A stretch of 10,024 bases of DNA, taken from an uncultured bacterium. GTDB lineage: Bacteria > Bacillota_I > Bacilli_A > Mycoplasmatales > Metamycoplasmataceae. Below are positions 7,480 through 10,024 of the stretch, piece after piece. The stretch covers positions 1 to 10,024 of the forward strand of contig CAKNAO010000015.1 in NCBI GenBank assembly GCA_929200685.1. Reading direction: 5' to 3'. The translations under genes were made by a program, and so were the position numbers. The notes under the pieces are model-generated. The model was not told the DNA's origin. It did not search any database and was given only the letters and a program-made list of their open reading frames with translations. Positions within the stretch are counted from its first letter, which is position 1, and each line of letters starts with the position of its first letter.

Positions 7480-9618
7480 CTATCTTTTTAAAATATTGTT
7501 TTTTTGTTCCTTAAATTTTTCAAAAAATTCACTTAATACTAAATTTATTTTTGATTCTATTTTATTTACAGAATGAATAAAAACTTCTAAATTATCACCA
7601 ATTTTAAATTCTCTTTTACCATTTGTTAATACAAAATTAGTTTCATCTAATTTATATTCACCATCCAAAATAGAAGATACATGAATTAAACCATTAACTT
7701 TATTATTAAATTCAAGAAATAAACCAAATTTATGAACCGAAACAACTTGTCCTTTCTTTTTTTGACCTATAAATTTTTCATAAAATTCTGCTTTTTTAAT
7801 ATCTAATATTTTTCTTTCAATTTCCAAAGCTTTTTGTTCTCTTTTTGAAGAAAAATCAGAAATTAAAGGTAATATTTTTGTAAAATGAGAAGATAAATGA
7901 GGTTTTTTATTAAATATATATTCTCTTATCATTCTATGAACAATTAAATCTGGGTATCTTCTAATTGGGGAAGTAAAATGAGTATAAAATTTTGAAGCCA
8001 GTCCAAAATGACCAATATTTTCCATTGAATATTCAGCTTTTGACATAGTTCTAAGCATAATAATTTCTAAAAAATTTGCATAATTTGTTTTTTTAATTTT
8101 ATTAAATGATTCTGAAAATTGTTTTGAGGTTGGATTTGGTAAAAATTTTTCTTTAATATTTAATAATTTTAAAACTTTTTGTAAATCATTAATTTTTTCA
8201 AATGAAGGTTTTTCATGAATTCTATAAATAAAAGGTAATTTTCTTTTAGAAATAAATTCTGCAATTGTTTCATTTGTTCTTACCATAAAATTTTCAATCA
8301 TATTTTCTGAATAAGATCTTTCTTTTTTAATAATATCTTTTGTTTTACCATTTTTATCAACAATTATTATTGACTCTTCAATTTCAAATTCTATATTTCC
8401 TTCTTTACTTTTGAAATTTTTAATAATTTTAGAAAGATCTAAAGCATTTTTAAGTGATTCTTTTAATTTTTCATTTAAAAATTGATCTGAATTTTTTTGA
8501 AATTCATTTGGATTAATTTTGAAATTATTAACTTCTTTATAACTTAATTTATATTTTGAATTAATAATAGATTGATATATTTTAGAAAAAATAGTTTTAC
8601 CATTTGAATCTATTTCCATTTCACATGTAATTGTGAATCTATCAACATTTGGATTTAATGAACAAATTCCATTTGATAAATTTTCAGGCAACATTGGAAT
8701 TACCATATTAGGAAAATAAATTGAAGTAGATCTATCTTTTGCTTCTTGATCAATAGCAGAATTTTCTTTTACATAATAAGAAACATCAGCAATATGAACA
8801 CTTAAATTATAATTTCCATTATTTAATTTTGTTACTTCTATTGCATCATCAAAATCTTTTGTATCATCACCATCAATTGTATAAATTAATCTATTTCTTA
8901 AATCTTTTCTATTTTGTTTATTTTCTTTATTTAAATTTTTAGGAATTAAATTTGATTCATTAATTGTTTTTTCACTAAAACTTGTAATTACTTCAAAATC
9001 TTCAATAGCACTCAATATATCCATAAATGGTTCATTAAACATTCCGATTTCTTTTACTAATTTTACTTTATAAAAATTTTTTGAAAAAGAAATAATTTTT
9101 ACTTTAACTTGCATATTAACTTTTAAATTTTTTTCATTATCAAACAAAAATTTTCCTTTAATTCTTTTATCATATGGAATTAAACCAAAATTTTCTTTGA
9201 ATTTTTTGATTCTACCAACAAAAAATATTTTATTTCTTTTAATTATTTTTGTAACAATGCCTTGATAATGTTTTTTATTATTTGGACTTTCAAAATATTT
9301 TGCTTCAACCATATCATTGTCAAATGCTCCATTAATATTTCAACTTAAAATAAAAATTGAATTATCTTTATCAATATCTAAAAAAGCAAAATTTTTCCCA
9401 TTTTTTATTTTTAATTTTCCCTTAACTTCTCCTAAAAATTTTGGAATAAAAAATTCTTTTTCATTTGTTTGAAAAAGCTCTCCTTTTTTTATAAAATTAA
9501 ATAAAAATTGTGAAAAAATTCTATTTTGTTTTATAGGAATATTCATTAATTTTACAATTTGAATAAATTTTAATTTTTGATTTTTAATTATTTTAAATAA
9601 AATATTTTTATCAAACAT
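7480..9618 (-). CDS. rnr: Ribonuclease R (3'-5' exoribonuclease)
   Basis: RNase R degrades structured RNA processively from the 3' end; in mycoplasmas, which lack PNPase, it is thought to be the main 3' exonuclease. The frame encodes 712 residues with one TGA as Trp near residue 93. Order of domains: N-terminal winged helix (about 1-50), cold-shock OB domains (roughly 52-190), the RNB catalytic domain with acidic residues Asp249, 255, 257 and 258 in IDGDDTKDFDDAIEV, and a C-terminal S1 domain (about 630-705, GQVVSVHKFGLFLEF). YTHFTSPIRRYPDL is the usual RNB signature. The ATG overlaps the secG stop by one base (TAATG), with AAGGA 10 bases upstream (9629-9633). The stop is TAG, the only non-TAA stop here. 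Confidence 0.96.
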
Positions 9619-9848
9619 TACATAAATGTCCTTATTATTACTGAACTTATCATCAATGAAAATCCCAAAAGAAACATTAATCTTTTAAGTAAAACTTTTG
9701 TTCCTCTTTCTTTTTTTGTTTTAAAAAGTGATAAATCTGAAGAACCAACTAAAGCTCCTGAAAAAGAATTAGAATCAGGCGCCATAATTGATGAGACTAT
9801 TATTATTAAACACGAAACTACAAATGCTATTCAAAAAGTTAATAAAAT
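9618..9848 (-). CDS. secG: Preprotein translocase subunit SecG, ATT start
   Basis: SecG is the small membrane subunit of the SecYEG channel. Read with TGA as Trp, the frame gives 76 residues: a first membrane helix (about residues 1-22, LLTFWIAFVVSCLIIIVSS), the conserved loop APDSNSFSGALVGSSDL then FKTKKERGTKVLLKR, and a second helix (about 57-76, LMFLLGFSLMISSVII). This is the mollicute SecG pattern and explains DNA otherwise left empty. There is no ATG, GTG or TTG before the first helix. An in-frame TAG lies at 9858-9860, and a perfect AGGAGG (9854-9859) sits 5 bases before an ATT, so ATT is the best start; TTA at 9843-9845 is the alternative. The TAA stop shares one base with the rnr ATG, implying coupled translation. 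Confidence 0.85.
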
Positions 9849-9853
9849 TTTAT

Positions 9854-9859
9854 CCTCCT
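9854..9859 (-). promoter_or_regulatory. Ribosome binding site of secG
   Basis: AGGAGG on the minus strand is the strongest Shine-Dalgarno match in the window. It lies 5 bases before ATT (9846-9848) and 8 before TTA (9843-9845). Since no usual start codon follows at workable distance, it is the evidence that decides the secG start. Confidence 0.7.
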
Positions 9860-9875
9860 AATTTCTACATTAATA

Positions 9876-9881
9876 ATCATA
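9876..9881 (-). promoter_or_regulatory. Candidate -10 box of secG-rnr
   Basis: TATGAT on the minus strand predicts a transcript start near 9869, leaving a leader of about 21 bases that includes AGGAGG. No clear -35 is visible. Transcription from further upstream, beyond the window, is equally possible. Confidence 0.38.
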
Positions 9882-9910
9882 CAATAATTATTATTAATTA
9901 AAAAATAGTT

Positions 9911-10024
9911 TTAAATTATTTTCATCATTAATAAAATTCAACTCAAAATATAAATAATTATTATTAATAAAGGAATTAATGATAATAATAATCTATTTTT
10001 AGTTTTTTTACTTAAATATATAAA
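9911..10024 (-). CDS. Possible C-terminal end of a membrane protein, cut by window edge
   Basis: A minus-strand frame enters from the right edge and stays open for 37 codons to a TAA at 9911-9913. It begins FIYLSKKTKNR, continues as a strongly hydrophobic stretch (RLLLSLIPLLIIIIYILSW) that would form one membrane helix, and ends MMKII. One TGA would be Trp. A basic segment followed by a long helix is plausible for a membrane protein, and the orientation matches secG and rnr. The evidence is thin: AT-rich DNA favours Ile/Leu codons in any frame, and chance openness of this length is not negligible. I do not recognise a family. It could also be the remnant of a broken gene. Confidence 0.35.

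Noticed and set aside
9839..9880. A 13-codon leader ORF (ATG at 9880) overlapping the secG ribosome site
   Set aside because: Its ATG lies inside the likely -10 box, it has no ribosome site of its own and its composition is unremarkable. The A-AAA-TTT before its stop is not a proper -1 slippery heptamer, so fusion to SecG by frameshift is not supported.

Overview
The window comes from a very AT-rich mollicute of the Mycoplasma type. G+C in sampled lines is about 22%. TGA must be read as tryptophan: gatA, ligA, pyrG, gatB, rnr and secG all continue through in-frame TGA exactly where tryptophan fits, and no gene here uses TGG. Genes are tightly packed, Shine-Dalgarno sites are AAGGAG-like, and stops are TAA with one TAG. 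GatCAB, CTP synthase, NAD-dependent ligase, RNase R and SecG fit a reduced Firmicutes-derived genome. I cannot name the species.

Left half, minus strand (5629 down to 1): a compact cluster reading RluA-type pseudouridine synthase, ligA, gatC, gatA, gatB (cut by the left edge). The last three junctions are all 8-base overlaps, so ligA-gatC-gatA-gatB looks translationally coupled. GatCAB makes Gln-tRNA(Gln) by transamidation. LigA seals DNA nicks. The first two genes, RluA-type and ligA, lack a Shine-Dalgarno site but each has a -10-like box exactly 6 bases before its ATG, which suggests leaderless starts.

Centre: a 72-base divergent promoter region (5630-5701) separates this cluster from pyrG, the only plus-strand gene, encoding CTP synthase. 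pyrG converges on a minus-strand tRNA-Gly(UCC) gene (7358-7431). The 51 bases between them hold no gene and no convincing terminator.

Right part, minus strand: secG (preprotein translocase subunit) and rnr (RNase R) overlap by one base (TAATG). secG has no ATG, GTG or TTG start and seems to begin at ATT behind a perfect AGGAGG. A short hydrophobic open frame enters from the right edge and stops at 9911; it may be the end of a membrane protein.

Overall this is a normal housekeeping region: translation, DNA and RNA maintenance, nucleotide supply and secretion. I see no CRISPR array, mobile element, defence system or undescribed multi-gene system. The points worth checking are start-site usage (ATT start, leaderless starts, serial 8-base overlaps) and small departures from family motifs in PyrG, GatA and GatB.
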